Source: Rhizobium sp. BK418 (GTDB lineage Bacteria > Pseudomonadota > Alphaproteobacteria > Rhizobiales > Rhizobiaceae). From it: a stretch of 64,000 nt of DNA. The notes under the pieces are model-generated. The model was not told where the DNA came from, searched no databases, and worked only from the letters and a program-made list of their open reading frames with translations. Position 1 is the stretch's first letter, and every line of letters starts with the position of its first letter. The stretch is taken from contig NZ_SLZK01000001.1 of assembly GCF_004341105.1 (NCBI RefSeq), positions 62,001-126,000 on the forward strand. The letters are read 5' to 3'. Positions 25,566 to 33,698 of this stretch are shown here, piece by piece. Both the position numbers and the translations under genes were made by a program.

Positions 25566-25590
25566 CTCCTTGAACTGAGCGCTCAAGGAG
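25566..25590 (+). promoter_or_regulatory. hairpin that would hide the aldo/keto reductase ribosome binding site
   Basis: CTCCTTGA (25566-25573) pairs exactly with TCAAGGAG (25583-25590); the 3' arm is the AAGGAGG ribosome binding site of the gene starting at 25597. The eight-pair stem with a nine-base loop could shut translation off. The role is inferred. Confidence 0.5.
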
Positions 25591-25596
25591 GAAGCC

Positions 25597-26592
25597 ATGC
25601 TGAGCAGACCCGAAACATCGACTACCATCACGCTCTGGAACGGGCAGGAGATTCCGCGCCTCGGCATGGGCTGCTGGGCGATCGGCGGTCCCTTCTTTGC
25701 AGGCGACACGCCGCTCGGCTGGGGCGAGGTGGATGACAATGAATCGATAGCGGCCATCAACCGTGCCATCGACCTTGGCATCCGCTTCTTCGATACGGCC
25801 TCGAATTACGGCGCCGGCCATTCGGAAGAGGTCCTGGGACAGGCGATTGGCAATCGCGCCGATATCGTCATCGCCACCAAGTTCGGCTTTGCCACCAATC
25901 CGGAGACGAAGCAGGCGACCGGTGCCTTTGCCGATCCGGCCTTCATTCGCCAGTCCGTCGAGACATCGCTGCGCCGGCTGAAGCGGGAGCGTCTCGACCT
26001 CCTGCAATTTCATCTCAACGATTTTCCGCTGGCACAGTCCGACGAAGTCTTCGATACGCTGGAGGCGCTGCGAGCGGAGGGCAAGATCGATGCCTTCGGC
26101 TGGAGCACGGATTTCCCAGATCGTGCCGCCCGCCATGTCGGCCGGTCCGGTTTTGTTTCGATCCAGCATACGATGAATGTCTTCGAGCCCGTGCCGCAAA
26201 TGATCGATGTCGTCGAGAGGAACGGACTCATCTCCATCAATCGCGGCCCGCTGGCCATGGGCCTGCTGACCGGCAAATTCACGCCGGACAAGGCGGTCGG
26301 CGCCAAGGATGTGCGCGGCGCCGCACTCGACTGGATGGTCTATTTCAAGGACGGCCGGATCGCGCCGGAATTTGCGGCAAGGCTCGATGCCTTGCGCAGC
26401 CTGCTGACATCTGAGGGCCGCACCCTGACGCAGGGTGCTCTCGCCTGGCTCTGGGCGCGTTCGTCGCGCACCTTGCCTATTCCTGGCTTCCGGACGGTCG
26501 CGCAGGTCGAGGAGAACGCCGGCGCACTGGAAAAGGGTCCATTGCCCAACAATGTGATGGCAGAGATCGACGCAGCGCTGGCGCGGGTGTGA
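25597..26592 (+). CDS. aldo/keto reductase
   Basis: The 331-residue TIM-barrel oxidoreductase has the family motifs: RFFDTASNYGAGHSEEVLG (Asp and Tyr of the catalytic tetrad), VIATKFGF (Lys), LLQFHLND (His) and the C-terminal NADPH site IPGFRTVAQVEENAGA. It probably reduces an aldehyde or ketone with NADPH; substrate unknown. The ATG follows a perfect AAGGAGG, itself inside a hairpin. Its stop lies next to the stop of the convergent MOSC gene, with no spacer. Confidence 0.92.
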   Translation: MLSRPETSTTITLWNGQEIPRLGMGCWAIGGPFFAGDTPLGWGEVDDNESIAAINRAIDLGIRFFDTASNYGAGHSEEVLGQAIGNRADIVIATKFGFATNPETKQATGAFADPAFIRQSVETSLRRLKRERLDLLQFHLNDFPLAQSDEVFDTLEALRAEGKIDAFGWSTDFPDRAARHVGRSGFVSIQHTMNVFEPVPQMIDVVERNGLISINRGPLAMGLLTGKFTPDKAVGAKDVRGAALDWMVYFKDGRIAPEFAARLDALRSLLTSEGRTLTQGALAWLWARSSRTLPIPGFRTVAQVEENAGALEKGPLPNNVMAEIDAALARV

Positions 26593-27450
26593 CTATGCCC
26601 GGGCGCGAACCTTGAAGGCCCAACCCTCCGGTCGCGACTCGATGATTTTCACCTCGTCGCCGATCGTGACCCTGCCATTGCCGCGCGGGGTCACGTTCCA
26701 GCCGAAAAGGGGGCCGGGCACGCGCCGGTCGCCCGACATGCGGATCCTGCCCATGGCTGGTATGGGGCTTGGTACCTCGCGGGAGCCCGTCAACTGGTCC
26801 TGCGTGGTCATGATGCAACGGGCGCAGGGTTTTACGAGATCGAAGCGGATACCGGAGATTTCGATGGCCGCCCAGCGGTCTTCCGCCCAGGCTTCGTCCG
26901 TTTCGATAACGATATTCGGCCGGAAACGCTCCATGCCGACACTGCCTTCGGCGTGGGCGGCAAGATCTGCGTTCAGCGCCTTCAGCGATCCCGTCGTCGT
27001 CACCAGAATCTGGTAGCCGTCAGAAAAGGCCACCGGCGAACCTTCACCTGCCCATTCGGCATTGGCCGTTCGCCGCGCCTGGCCATCGAAAAAGACGAGC
27101 CTCACGTCGCGCCCGAGCCATTCCGAAAGCCTGGCATTGATTTCATCGTCGGCAACGGCGGCACTGACGGCCGATTTCCAGACGATGACGTCGAGCCGCC
27201 GGTCCGGATGCGGCGGCGGCACGGCAATATCGGCCTTGCCTTGCATCAGCAGCCGGAAGGCGCCGGCCTCGGGCCGCACCTCAATACGGGCGAGCGCAGG
27301 AAGTTCGCGTTGCGTTATGAAATGTCCGTCCGGATCCGTCACCATCGCCCGCCGGTCGCCGGGCAGGCCATAGGCGTCAATCTCCGTAAAGGGCAGGGCA
27401 ATGCCGCGGGCGCTCTTGAGCGGATAAATGAAGAGATCACTGACACGCAT
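26593..27450 (-). CDS. MOSC domain protein (MOCO sulfurase C-terminal type)
   Basis: The 285-residue protein has a MOSC N-terminal beta-barrel domain (about 1-120) and the MOSC domain (about 125-280) with the conserved Cys region KPCARCIMTTQD and RFRPNIVIE. This is the layout of YcbX/mARC-type proteins, which bind molybdenum cofactor and reduce N-hydroxylated compounds. A redox partner is not fused. The gene is the last of a possible minus-strand run: GGDEF-EAL, HD, MOSC (gaps 15 and 29 bases). Confidence 0.88.
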   Translation of the reverse strand: MRVSDLFIYPLKSARGIALPFTEIDAYGLPGDRRAMVTDPDGHFITQRELPALARIEVRPEAGAFRLLMQGKADIAVPPPHPDRRLDVIVWKSAVSAAVADDEINARLSEWLGRDVRLVFFDGQARRTANAEWAGEGSPVAFSDGYQILVTTTGSLKALNADLAAHAEGSVGMERFRPNIVIETDEAWAEDRWAAIEISGIRFDLVKPCARCIMTTQDQLTGSREVPSPIPAMGRIRMSGDRRVPGPLFGWNVTPRGNGRVTIGDEVKIIESRPEGWAFKVRARA

Positions 27451-27479
27451 CCCATGCTCCTCCTAGATTTTCGTTCCAA

Positions 27480-28124
27480 TTAGATTTCGTCCATGAATGC
27501 CGCGAGAAAATCGCGCAGGCTTCTGTCGCGGGTCGCGGCCAGTTCACGGCCGGTCCGGGTCTGGAAACCATCCGCCAGTTTGAACAGTTTCGTCTGGAAA
27601 TGGTCAATTGCATAACGCTTGTCATCGAGCGGCCGGCTCTCGGCGGCGGGATCGAAAGGATCGTAGAGGCCCGATCCGAGGCGCCCTGCGATATAGAAAC
27701 AGCGTGCAGCGCCCACCATGCCGATGGCATCCAGCCGGTCCGCATCCTGCAGGATCTTTGCCTCCAACGTTTCCGGCGGCACATTGGCCGAAAAACTGTG
27801 CGCCGTCACCGCATGGGCGACATCAGCGATATCCTCGTCGTCCCATCCGAGTTCTTTCAATATCCGCGAGGCTTTTTCTGCGGCGAGCGCCGAGGCCTGG
27901 GCGCGCAGCGGCGAGTTCTTCTCGACTGCGACGCAATCGTGCAGCAGCACGGCAGCCGCAAGCACCCGGCCTTTGCCGCCTTCCGCGGAATGGATGCGCA
28001 TGGCATTGCGGAAGACACGCAGAATATGGGCAAGGTCATGCGACCCGTCGTCGCCGTCACTCGCATGTGGAATGAGCTCCACAGCAAGCGCCTCGTGAGG
28101 AGAGAAGGCTTCGGCCTTGAACAT
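27480..28124 (-). CDS. HD-domain phosphohydrolase
   Basis: The 214-residue protein has an HD fold with metal ligands in SHDLAHILRV (His-Asp), VLLHDCVAVE (His-Asp) and DADRLDAIG (Asp). The closest familiar type is the YedJ/uncharacterised metal-dependent HD hydrolase group; the substrate is probably a nucleotide or phosphate ester. A GTG three codons upstream is an alternative start, but the ATG at 28122-28124 has GGTGA at good spacing. It is 15 bases downstream of the GGDEF-EAL gene. Confidence 0.83.
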   Translation of the reverse strand: MFKAEAFSPHEALAVELIPHASDGDDGSHDLAHILRVFRNAMRIHSAEGGKGRVLAAAVLLHDCVAVEKNSPLRAQASALAAEKASRILKELGWDDEDIADVAHAVTAHSFSANVPPETLEAKILQDADRLDAIGMVGAARCFYIAGRLGSGLYDPFDPAAESRPLDDKRYAIDHFQTKLFKLADGFQTRTGRELAATRDRSLRDFLAAFMDEI

Positions 28125-28139
28125 CGTTGTCACCGGTTT

Positions 28140-30101
28140 TCAAAGAAATCCTATTCCGTCGATAACGGCTTGGCCGGCGAGTCGCAATGTGCCGAAATCA
28201 GCGCCGGATTTGGTGAGCGGCGTAACGTTGCCCTGCTTCTTCGGCGGCATGCAGAGCATGAGGGCCACCTCGCCGAATGGTTTCGGCGGGCTGATATGAT
28301 AGCCCTGGATCTCGTCGCATGCTTCGCGCTCCAGCAGCGCCATCTGCTCGGCGGTTTCGACGCCCTCCACGGTCACGCGCATGCCGAGCGCATCGCCGAG
28401 CAGGATGATGGCGCGCATGATCGCATGCGCTTCCCTGTTCTCGACGATGTCGTTCACGAAGGACTTGTCGATCTTGATCTTGTCGAAGGGGAAGCTCGAG
28501 AGATAGCTGAGCGACGAATAACCGGTTCCGAAATCGTCCATGGAAATGCGGATGCCGCGCTCCTTGAGCGCATGCAGGATCGGCAGCACCTCATCGCGAT
28601 TTTCCATTAGCACGCTTTCGGTGATCTCGAGTTCGAGACGTGAGGGCGAGAGTTCGGCTGCAGCAAGCGCCTCGTTGACATCCTGCGGCAGGTCGCTGCT
28701 CGAGAACTGGATGGCCGAGACATTGACGGCGATCTTGATATCTTCGGGCCATTGCGCTGCATCGTTGCAGGCCCGGCGCAAAACCCAGCGGCCAATATCG
28801 ACTACGAGGCCGACCTCTTCGGCCAGCGGAATGAACTCCATCGGCGAGACGCGGCCGCGCACCGGATGATTCCAGCGGATCAGCGCCTCGAAACCGCAGA
28901 TGCGATGCTGAGCCAGGTCGTAAAGCGGCTGGTAGTGAAGCTCGAATTCCTCGTTCTGGACGGCGGCGCGCAGATCGGCCTCCAGCGCATGGCGGGCCTG
29001 CATCTTCTCGTCCATTTCGCCGATGAAGAAGCGCTCGTGGCGGCGCCCGTCCGCCTTGGCATGGGAAAGTGCGACGGCCGCGTTGCGCAGCAGTTTGTCG
29101 GTCTCGAGGGCATCGTCAGGGGCGATCGAAATGCCCATGGAAACGCTGAGTTCCACCTGCTTATCGCCGCGGAAGAAGGGTTCGCTGAGCTCCCGGCGGA
29201 TCTGGTCGGCGAGCGCCGTGATGTTCCACGGCTGCTGGCGGCGCGTCTGCAGGATCGCGAATTCGTCCGAGCCGAGACGCGCAAGGATATTCTCCGAGCC
29301 GGCTGAAGCGCGGATGCGCTCTGCCACCTGTCGCAGAATCTTGTCGCCGGCTGAAACACCCAACGTATTGTTGATCGATTTGAACCGGTCGAGGTTGAGA
29401 TGCACGAGCGCGATCTGCTCACCTTCCTTGCGCTCGGCAAGGGCGGCATCCAGCTGCTCGCGGAAGCGAATGCGGTTCGGCAGCCCGGTCAGCGGATCGT
29501 GATGGGCAAGATAGGTAATGCGCTCGGCCGCCTTGCGGTCTTCGGTAACGTCGGCATGAATGGCGATATTGCTGCCGTCGGCCAGGATAGTAACCACGCT
29601 CTGGATGATGCGGCCGTCATCCATCAGCCATTCGCGCCGGCGGATGCGCCCTGCTCTGGAGGAGGTTTCCCGCCCCTCCTTCTTGCGGCGCGCCCCGCTA
29701 TTGGCCTGTTCCGTGCCGCGCGTCTTGCTTATCAGCTCCGCAATTGCGGTACCGGGCGAAACATCGTTTTCGGTGAAGCCGAAGAGCTGGCGAAAGCGCA
29801 GGTTAGAAAGGGTTAGGCATTGATCCGCATCGAAGACGCTGAGGCCGAGCGGCAGATTGTTGAGAACAATCTCGATGAGCTTGCGCTGTTCTGCCAGCGC
29901 CTGCGTTGCGGAACTGATCGTGTTCTTCAGTTCGCGGTTTTCGACGAGCAGCGTTTCGGCGTTGCGCTTGAGCTCATCATATTCGCTTTCATGGCTGCGA
30001 TAGGTCGTGATGACGAGCTCCATCAGGCGCTCTGCATCGATCGATCCATCCTCGCTGACGGCTTGCGTGCACTGTTGCCAGAAAAGCGTCTCAGCTTTCA
30101 T
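28140..30101 (-). CDS. PAS-GGDEF-EAL protein with altered GGDEF motif
   Basis: The 653-residue cytosolic protein has an N-terminal helical part with a coiled coil (about 35-80), a PAS sensor (about 75-190), a GGDEF domain (about 195-360) and an EAL domain (about 385-630). The cyclase signature reads RLGSDEF (residues 275-281), with the second Gly replaced by Ser. The EAL domain keeps GFEALIRW, LEITESVLM, DDFGTGYSSL, IKIDKSFV and EGVETAEQ. Cyclic-di-GMP phosphodiesterase activity is therefore more likely than synthesis. The frame opens at 30146; the ATG at 30099-30101 follows AGGGGAAG. No transmembrane segment is seen. Confidence 0.92.
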   Translation of the reverse strand: MKAETLFWQQCTQAVSEDGSIDAERLMELVITTYRSHESEYDELKRNAETLLVENRELKNTISSATQALAEQRKLIEIVLNNLPLGLSVFDADQCLTLSNLRFRQLFGFTENDVSPGTAIAELISKTRGTEQANSGARRKKEGRETSSRAGRIRRREWLMDDGRIIQSVVTILADGSNIAIHADVTEDRKAAERITYLAHHDPLTGLPNRIRFREQLDAALAERKEGEQIALVHLNLDRFKSINNTLGVSAGDKILRQVAERIRASAGSENILARLGSDEFAILQTRRQQPWNITALADQIRRELSEPFFRGDKQVELSVSMGISIAPDDALETDKLLRNAAVALSHAKADGRRHERFFIGEMDEKMQARHALEADLRAAVQNEEFELHYQPLYDLAQHRICGFEALIRWNHPVRGRVSPMEFIPLAEEVGLVVDIGRWVLRRACNDAAQWPEDIKIAVNVSAIQFSSSDLPQDVNEALAAAELSPSRLELEITESVLMENRDEVLPILHALKERGIRISMDDFGTGYSSLSYLSSFPFDKIKIDKSFVNDIVENREAHAIMRAIILLGDALGMRVTVEGVETAEQMALLEREACDEIQGYHISPPKPFGEVALMLCMPPKKQGNVTPLTKSGADFGTLRLAGQAVIDGIGFL

Positions 30102-30213
30102 GCGCTCAACTTCCCCTGAGGGACGGTTGCGATGAAAGCATAGCAAAAGGCAAAGGCGTCTTCGATTGGCAAAAGTGCCATATCGCGCCGGGCATAAAAA
30201 AGACCTTTCTAAA

Positions 30214-30369
30214 ATGAATACAAGAACCGACTTTTATAAGCAGCAAGTGTCCGTTTCCGGCAACTCTCAAGCGGCATCATCTACCGCTCCGATTAATAAT
30301 CGGTTGCAGCCGGGTGATGCTTTATACCTAGCCGGCAATTTGTCTGTATCTCGCAAACTCCTGAAATAG
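30214..30369 (+). CDS. doubtful small protein (51 residues)
   Basis: A frame from the ATG at 30214 encodes MNTRTDFYKQQVSVSG... and ends in SVSRKLLK. It lacks a clear ribosome binding site, has rare codons for this genome (AGA, TTA, CTA) and matches no family I recognise. It is listed because it fills part of a long gap. Confidence 0.25.
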   Translation: MNTRTDFYKQQVSVSGNSQAASSTAPINNRLQPGDALYLAGNLSVSRKLLK

Positions 30370-30441
30370 CGAGAAAAACGGGGTCTCCGACGGAGGTTGA
30401 AAGCGCCGTCGGAAGGCGCAGTTACAGTTTGTCAACCATGG

Positions 30442-30457
30442 TTAATCGGGAGTTAAC
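30442..30457. promoter_or_regulatory. CtrA-type box before the EF-hand gene
   Basis: TTAATCGGGAGTTAAC is an exact match to TTAA-N7-TTAAC, the full binding site of the alphaproteobacterial cell-cycle regulator CtrA. It lies 113 bases before the start at 30570. Binding is inferred. Confidence 0.55.
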
Positions 30458-30569
30458 AGCTTGTTGACCGAAATCGCAAATCAGTTTACCCAGCATATCG
30501 ACCTTGATCTTTTCCACCCGCGTACTGCGTACAGACTGTCACCGGAAGAAGCGGTGAACGGAGGTTTGT

Positions 30570-30911
30570 ATGATTCATCTTTCATCGGTTTCCGACGTCT
30601 CCTATGCATATTTGGCAACGCTCACACGGCTCGATGCCAATGGCGACGGCGTGCTCAGCCGAAGCGAACGCGCGGCAGATCAAAAGCCTGGCATCATCCG
30701 TGAATTTCTTGAGGTGGACGATGCCGGCAGCGCCCAGACGCAATATCGAAGCAATCTGGCTGCCCTGATGATGGAATATCAAGACAACGGATCGCTGACA
30801 GGCTCGACGGTTCCCTATGCGCTGCAGCAGATCACTCCCGATGCCAATGATCAGCCGATGCAGGTCTATCGCAATACCTATGGCGAATTCGATTTCGGTA
30901 TCGCCGACTGA
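30570..30911 (+). CDS. EF-hand-containing small protein
   Basis: The 113-residue protein has one canonical 12-residue calcium loop, DANGDGVLSRSE (residues 22-33: Asp1, Asn3, Asp5, Gly6, Ser9, Glu12), flanked by helical sequence. The rest has no match that I recognise. No signal peptide is visible, so it is probably cytoplasmic. CGGAGGTTTGT gives a strong ribosome binding site. A terminator hairpin lies 27 bases after the stop, and a CtrA-type box precedes it, so it seems to be a single-gene unit. It could be a calcium sensor; this is inference. Confidence 0.8.
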   Translation: MIHLSSVSDVSYAYLATLTRLDANGDGVLSRSERAADQKPGIIREFLEVDDAGSAQTQYRSNLAALMMEYQDNGSLTGSTVPYALQQITPDANDQPMQVYRNTYGEFDFGIAD

Positions 30912-30937
30912 GCGTTACGCACCTGTCTCAGCAAGTG

Positions 30938-30962
30938 AGTCGGCCGCCGGTCGGCTTTTTCT
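30938..30962 (+). terminator. terminator after the EF-hand gene
   Basis: AGTCGGCC (30938-30945) pairs with GGTCGGCT (30949-30956), with two G-U pairs and a GCC loop, and is followed by TTTTTCTTG. It lies between the EF-hand gene and sodC. Confidence 0.75.
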
Positions 30963-31036
30963 TGCCTTTTAGGCAAGCAGGAACACCTTCTTCCATGAGA
31001 CGTTGGGACACAGTCCCCGAAACGGAAGGAAACCTG

Positions 31037-31552
31037 ATGAAAATCGTATGCACCATCGCTGCCCTCGGCCTCTTAGCGGCGGCGTCTCAAGGCCTTGCCC
31101 AGGACAAACAGACAGCGACGGCAAATTTTACCGGCCCTGACGGCAAGGATTCCGGCCGTGCCACGCTGACGGCTGCCGCCAACGGCGGCGTCTTCATTGA
31201 AGCCGAAATCTCCGGCCTGCCGGCCAACAAATGGGTTGCCTTCCATATCCATGAAACTGGCCGCTGCGATGCCGCAACCCATCATGAAACGGCGGGCGGC
31301 CATTTCAACCCGACCAAGGCCGAACACGGCTTCCTGGCAGCCAAGGGGCCGCATGCGGGCGACATGCCGAACCAGTACGTCGGACAGGACGGCATCCTGC
31401 GCGCCCAGATTTTCGACAGCATGGTCTCTCTCGACGGCAAGGAGGATGGCGTGCGCGGACGTGCGCTGATAGTGCATGCCGAATCCGATGATTACCGCAG
31501 CCAGCCATCGGGCGGCGCCGGCGACAGGATCGCCTGCGGGGTGATCAAGTAA
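31037..31552 (+). CDS. sodC: superoxide dismutase [Cu-Zn], periplasmic
   Basis: The 171-residue protein has a signal peptide (MKIVCTIAALGLLAAASQG, cleavage near LAQD) and the Cu/Zn-SOD core. The metal ligands are in AFHIHETGRCD, HHETAGGHFNP and RALIVHAESDD, and the disulphide Cys pair is in GRCD and RIACGVI. It removes superoxide in the periplasm, useful against host oxidative bursts. The frame opens at 30935; the ATG at 31037 follows GGAAGGAAACCTG and gives a normal signal peptide. Confidence 0.95.
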   Translation: MKIVCTIAALGLLAAASQGLAQDKQTATANFTGPDGKDSGRATLTAAANGGVFIEAEISGLPANKWVAFHIHETGRCDAATHHETAGGHFNPTKAEHGFLAAKGPHAGDMPNQYVGQDGILRAQIFDSMVSLDGKEDGVRGRALIVHAESDDYRSQPSGGAGDRIACGVIK

Positions 31553-31563
31553 CCAGGAAAGCT

Positions 31564-32508
31564 CTATGGCTGGGTTTGCGCGGACGCCTTCGGCGCTCTC
31601 CTGCGGGCCGGAGCCTTGGCCGGGGTCTCCTCCGGGGTGGCGTGAAGGTCCGGAGCATTGGACGCTGGCGCCTGCGCCGGATTGTAGGTCACCTGCGGGT
31701 AGGGGATCGTTATCCCCTTCTCGTCAAAGGTAAGCTTGGCGCGTTTGATCATGTCACGGCTGAGGTCCCACCAATCGCCGGTCTTGGCCCAATAGCGCAG
31801 CGTTACATAGATCGCGCTTTCGCCGAAGCTGTCGACAAAAGCAGTGGGCGCCGGCGCCTTGAGCACGCGCTTATCGTCGGCGGCGAGACCCATCAACGTT
31901 TCCATCGCCAGATCGAGGTCGTCCTCATAGGCAATGCCGATCTTCAAGTCGTTCTGCCGGGTCGGCTGGCGGCTGTAGTTCGTGATCGGCGTATTCCATA
32001 AAGTCGAATTGGGCGCCAGCCGGTAGAGGCCATCTCCCGTCTTCAGTTCCGTGGCGAAAAGGCCGATTTCAAGCACCGTGCCGCTGACACTGCTTGTCTC
32101 GATATATTCGCCGACACGGAAGGGCCGCAGTACCAGCAGCATGATACCGGCAGCGATATTCTGCAGCGTGCCCTGGAGCGCGAGGCCGACGGCGAGGCCG
32201 GCGGCGCCGAGAGTGGCAATGATCGATGCCGTCTGCACGCCGAATTGTCCAAGCACGGTGATGAACACCAGCATCAACAGCGCATAGTGCACGACGTTGG
32301 TGAAGAAGCGGGCAAGTGTCTCATCAATGCCGCGCACGCGCGAGATACCTTCATAGACCCAGCGGCTAGCGAGACTCGCCAGCACCCAGCCGACGATGAG
32401 CAGAATGATCGCCCCAAGGATGGAAAAGGAATATTGAACGGCAAGCGCACTCGCCTGACCGAGCGCTGAACGCGTTGCGATGATGAAGTCGGTGGCCTGT
32501 TGTTCCAT
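31564..32508 (-). CDS. MscS-family mechanosensitive channel
   Basis: The 314-residue protein has three N-terminal membrane helices. The pore helix (GAAGLAVGLALQGTLQNIAAG) has the Gly/Ala packing of MscS TM3, followed by the beta domain (RPFRVGEYIE) and the C-terminal vestibule with ITIPYPQ. The tail after residue 270 is Pro/Ala-rich. It opens under membrane tension to release solutes on hypo-osmotic shock. A GTG four codons upstream is open, but the ATG at 32506-32508 follows GGAGCAAGTG. Confidence 0.93.
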   Translation of the reverse strand: MEQQATDFIIATRSALGQASALAVQYSFSILGAIILLIVGWVLASLASRWVYEGISRVRGIDETLARFFTNVVHYALLMLVFITVLGQFGVQTASIIATLGAAGLAVGLALQGTLQNIAAGIMLLVLRPFRVGEYIETSSVSGTVLEIGLFATELKTGDGLYRLAPNSTLWNTPITNYSRQPTRQNDLKIGIAYEDDLDLAMETLMGLAADDKRVLKAPAPTAFVDSFGESAIYVTLRYWAKTGDWWDLSRDMIKRAKLTFDEKGITIPYPQVTYNPAQAPASNAPDLHATPEETPAKAPARRRAPKASAQTQP

Positions 32509-32562
32509 CACTTGCTCCACAAATGCCTCGTCGACAGCTAGATGGAGCAGAGGCCAGGAGCG

Positions 32563-33093
32563 TCAACCGATTGAATTGTCCCGAACGGAAAGCAGGAAAG
32601 GCGCGTTGCCGTCAGCCTCCGCGCCGCGGCCGATGGCCCTGACGGCATCGACGAGCCGCCCGCAACGACCAAGCAGCGCATCGCCGATTTCGATGATTCG
32701 GCCATTCGGCGTCGCATAGGGCGATGCCGCCCGCAGCCGGCGGGCAAGCGCTAGCTCATCCTGTTCGGGTGCGAGCGACAGCGTCGCAATCAGCGCCGCT
32801 GCGGGCGATCGCGACACGCCCATCCAGCAGTGGATCAGGAGCGGCGCTTCCTGCTGCCAACCGGCAGCGAAATCGATGATCGCCTGCACATGTTTTTCGT
32901 CGGGGGCGACGAGATCACCGGTGCCCTTGAAGGCAATATCGTTCATGGTGAGCAGCAGGTGCCGGTCGGCCCGGATGACGCCCGGCCGGTGAAAGGCCTG
33001 CTCCTTTGCCATCAGGCTGATCATCTCGCGCGCTTTGTGCCGCACCGCCATTTCGCCGACACGCGCCAGCGGAGAAACCACGATCAAGGTCAC
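32563..33093 (-). CDS. dual-specificity/tyrosine phosphatase-like protein
   Basis: The 176-residue protein contains the Cys-phosphatase P-loop HCWMGVSRS (HCxxGxxR plus Ser) near residue 88, preceded by an Asp-containing loop. This arrangement is usual for short alphaproteobacterial protein-tyrosine phosphatase-like enzymes; the substrate is unknown. It starts at a GTG whose last bases overlap the TGA of the upstream HD gene (GTGA, four bases). The run ygfZ - HD hydrolase - phosphatase is thus translationally coupled. Confidence 0.82.
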   Translation of the reverse strand: MTLIVVSPLARVGEMAVRHKAREMISLMAKEQAFHRPGVIRADRHLLLTMNDIAFKGTGDLVAPDEKHVQAIIDFAAGWQQEAPLLIHCWMGVSRSPAAALIATLSLAPEQDELALARRLRAASPYATPNGRIIEIGDALLGRCGRLVDAVRAIGRGAEADGNAPFLLSVRDNSIG

Positions 33094-33698
33094 GGCTTCG
33101 TGCCTCGCGCCGCCTCGATCTCGGCGAAGCGCTCGCAGAACAGCCGCTGCGCCTCGATCGCCGGCAAGGGATCGATCAGCAGCATGTCTCTGGAAATGCC
33201 GCGCGGCTGCCCGAAGAATTTCTGTGCTTCCGCAGGCGTGAAGCCGGCAAGCACCGTCGCCTCGAAATAGGCGGCGATCGTGTCGGCCTTCTTGATCTTG
33301 TCCTTGAGTTCGCGGGAGGGATGCGGCGGCAGGCCGAAGCGCAGGTGCACGGCAGCTTCCAGCCGCTTCTCGATCATCTTGTATCCGCCGCCGACAACGG
33401 CCTTGAAGGGCGAGATCATGTCGCCGATCACATATTCCGGCGCATCATGCAGCAACGCCATCAGGCAATCGCTCGGGGTGGCCTCGTTGAAATGCCGGAA
33501 GATGAATTCGACGACGAGGCAGTGCTGCGCAACGGAAAAAGCATGGTCGCCCGACGTCTGGCCGTTCCAGCGGGCAACGCGTGCAAGCCCGTGGGCGATA
33601 TCGGACAGCTCGACATCGAGCGGCGAGGGGTCGAGCAGATCGAGCCGCCGGCCGGACAGCATGCGTTGCCAGGCGCGTGGAGCCTTCGCAGCGGTCAC
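33090..33698 (-). CDS. HD-domain hydrolase, YfbR-like
   Basis: The 202-residue protein has HD metal ligands in GDHAFSVAQHC (His) and ALLHDAPEYVIGD (His-Asp) and a later Asp in IKKADTIAAYFEA. This is the pattern of YfbR/5'-deoxynucleotidase-like HD proteins. It probably hydrolyses a nucleoside monophosphate; not proven. The GTG start overlaps the TGA of ygfZ by four bases, and its own TGA overlaps the next GTG. Confidence 0.83.
   Translation of the reverse strand: MTAAKAPRAWQRMLSGRRLDLLDPSPLDVELSDIAHGLARVARWNGQTSGDHAFSVAQHCLVVEFIFRHFNEATPSDCLMALLHDAPEYVIGDMISPFKAVVGGGYKMIEKRLEAAVHLRFGLPPHPSRELKDKIKKADTIAAYFEATVLAGFTPAEAQKFFGQPRGISRDMLLIDPLPAIEAQRLFCERFAEIEAARGTKP

Larger units (their letters stand above)
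30102..30569. other. promoter region between the GGDEF-EAL and EF-hand genes
   Basis: About 470 bases hold one doubtful 51-codon frame, a hairpin TCCGACGG/CCGTCGGA (30386-30393 with 30406-30413) and an exact CtrA-type box at 30442-30457. The region is less GC-rich than its neighbours. Confidence 0.5.
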
